A stretch of 64,000 bases of DNA from positions 1 through 64,000 of the forward strand of contig MNYM01000032.1 of assembly GCA_001873065.1 (NCBI GenBank). Direction: 5' to 3'. Both the position numbers and the translations under genes were made by a program. Positions 63,733 through 64,000 of the stretch are shown here, piece by piece; the stretch's first letter is position 1; every line of letters starts with the position of its first letter. A model generated the notes under the pieces. It did no database searches. It was given only the letters and a program-made list of their open reading frames with translations, and was not told the origin of the DNA. This DNA comes from Flavobacteriaceae bacterium CG2_30_31_66 (GTDB lineage: Bacteria > Bacteroidota > Bacteroidia > Flavobacteriales > Flavobacteriaceae).

Positions 63733-64000
63733 AATTAACGATAAACCCTTTATTGTCATTAAAGTCCTTACTTTTGCAAGAAGATCTTAACAAGGATAAT
63801 AAAATAACCATCGAGGATCAAGGTCCTAAAAAGTTTCATCTTGTTGATAAAAGTGGAAAAATTATTACCATTGAGGGCACATATTTTTTATCAAATCTAT
63901 TGCAAGAATTAGCAATTTCCTTAAATCAAGGATCTAAAACCAATGCTGAAATTTCGACAAAGAACATATTTGAAAAGCCTACAAAACGCCTATCTCGAAT
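63729..64000 (+). CDS. Probable trehalase-family glycosidase (partial, N-terminus only)
   Basis: Open for 90 codons to the window edge: it begins MKLTINPLLSLKSLLLQEDL and includes ITIEDQGPKKFHLVDKSGKIITIEGTYFLSNLLQELA and NIFEKPTKRLSR. This N-terminal pattern resembles the trehalase (GH37-like) proteins of flavobacteria, in which the catalytic domain would follow, but none of the catalytic residues lie within the window. The start overlaps the MFS stop by 4 bp, so it shares the operon with the receptor and transporter. Assignment rests on memory of relatives and context. Confidence 0.5.
   Translation, partial: MKLTINPLLSLKSLLLQEDLNKDNKITIEDQGPKKFHLVDKSGKIITIEGTYFLSNLLQELAISLNQGSKTNAEISTKNIFEKPTKRLSR

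Overview
The window looks like chromosomal DNA from a member of the Bacteroidota, most likely family Flavobacteriaceae. The DNA is strongly AT-rich. Promoters follow the Bacteroidota pattern (TTTG, about 19-20 bp, TAnnTTTG), and start codons lack Shine-Dalgarno sequences. There are two SusC/SusD pairs, many lipoproteins, a PafA-type alkaline phosphatase and the flavobacterial ribosomal-protein gene order. I cannot name a genus. No gene-free stretch exceeds 300 bases.

Layout. 1-2751: potassium uptake genes trkH (cut by the window edge) and trkA, leftward. 2864-8982: radC, then a small envelope-polysaccharide block (deacetylase-like, FemAB/GNAT-like, methyltransferase, flippase, glycosyltransferase). 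9038-15234: a HAD nucleotidase, a three-gene secreted/outer-membrane module containing a DUF5723-like protein, rarA, a GTG-started rhomboid protease, a 7 x 7-bp tandem repeat and rlmB. 15308-24894: two consecutive leftward susC-susD pairs with closely related SusC N-termini. 25029-26696: an Omp85-type outer membrane protein. 26870-44247: the main ribosomal block (str, S10, spc and alpha segments joined), including secY, infA, rpmJ and rpoA. Its internal promoters, terminators and folded leaders divide it into several transcription units. 44336-46948: carA and eno. 47066-49841: a three-gene accessory cassette flanked by two nearly identical terminators. 50036-54413: gltA, two guanidino-modifying (pentein-type) hydrolases and a two-domain FAS1 lipoprotein. 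54417-58349: PrsW, PafA and an MlaE/MlaF pair. 58409-58481: tRNA-Lys(TTT). 58540-64000: a sugar-type locus with a LacI regulator, TonB-dependent receptor, MFS transporter and the start of a probable trehalase.

The most striking find is at 47066. A lipoprotein gene begins with a signal peptide whose hydrophobic core is encoded by seven copies of ACTT. With seven copies the frame hits a stop after 12 codons. With eight (or five) copies it reads through a proper lipobox (FIGC) into a 506-codon open frame. This is the signature of slipped-strand phase variation of a surface lipoprotein, followed by two probable outer-membrane beta-barrel genes. The second theme is ribosomal regulation: a promoter overlapping a terminator plus an attenuator-like hairpin before rplC, and nested hairpins before rpsH, rpsK, rpsD and rplQ, which are candidate ribosomal-protein leader elements.
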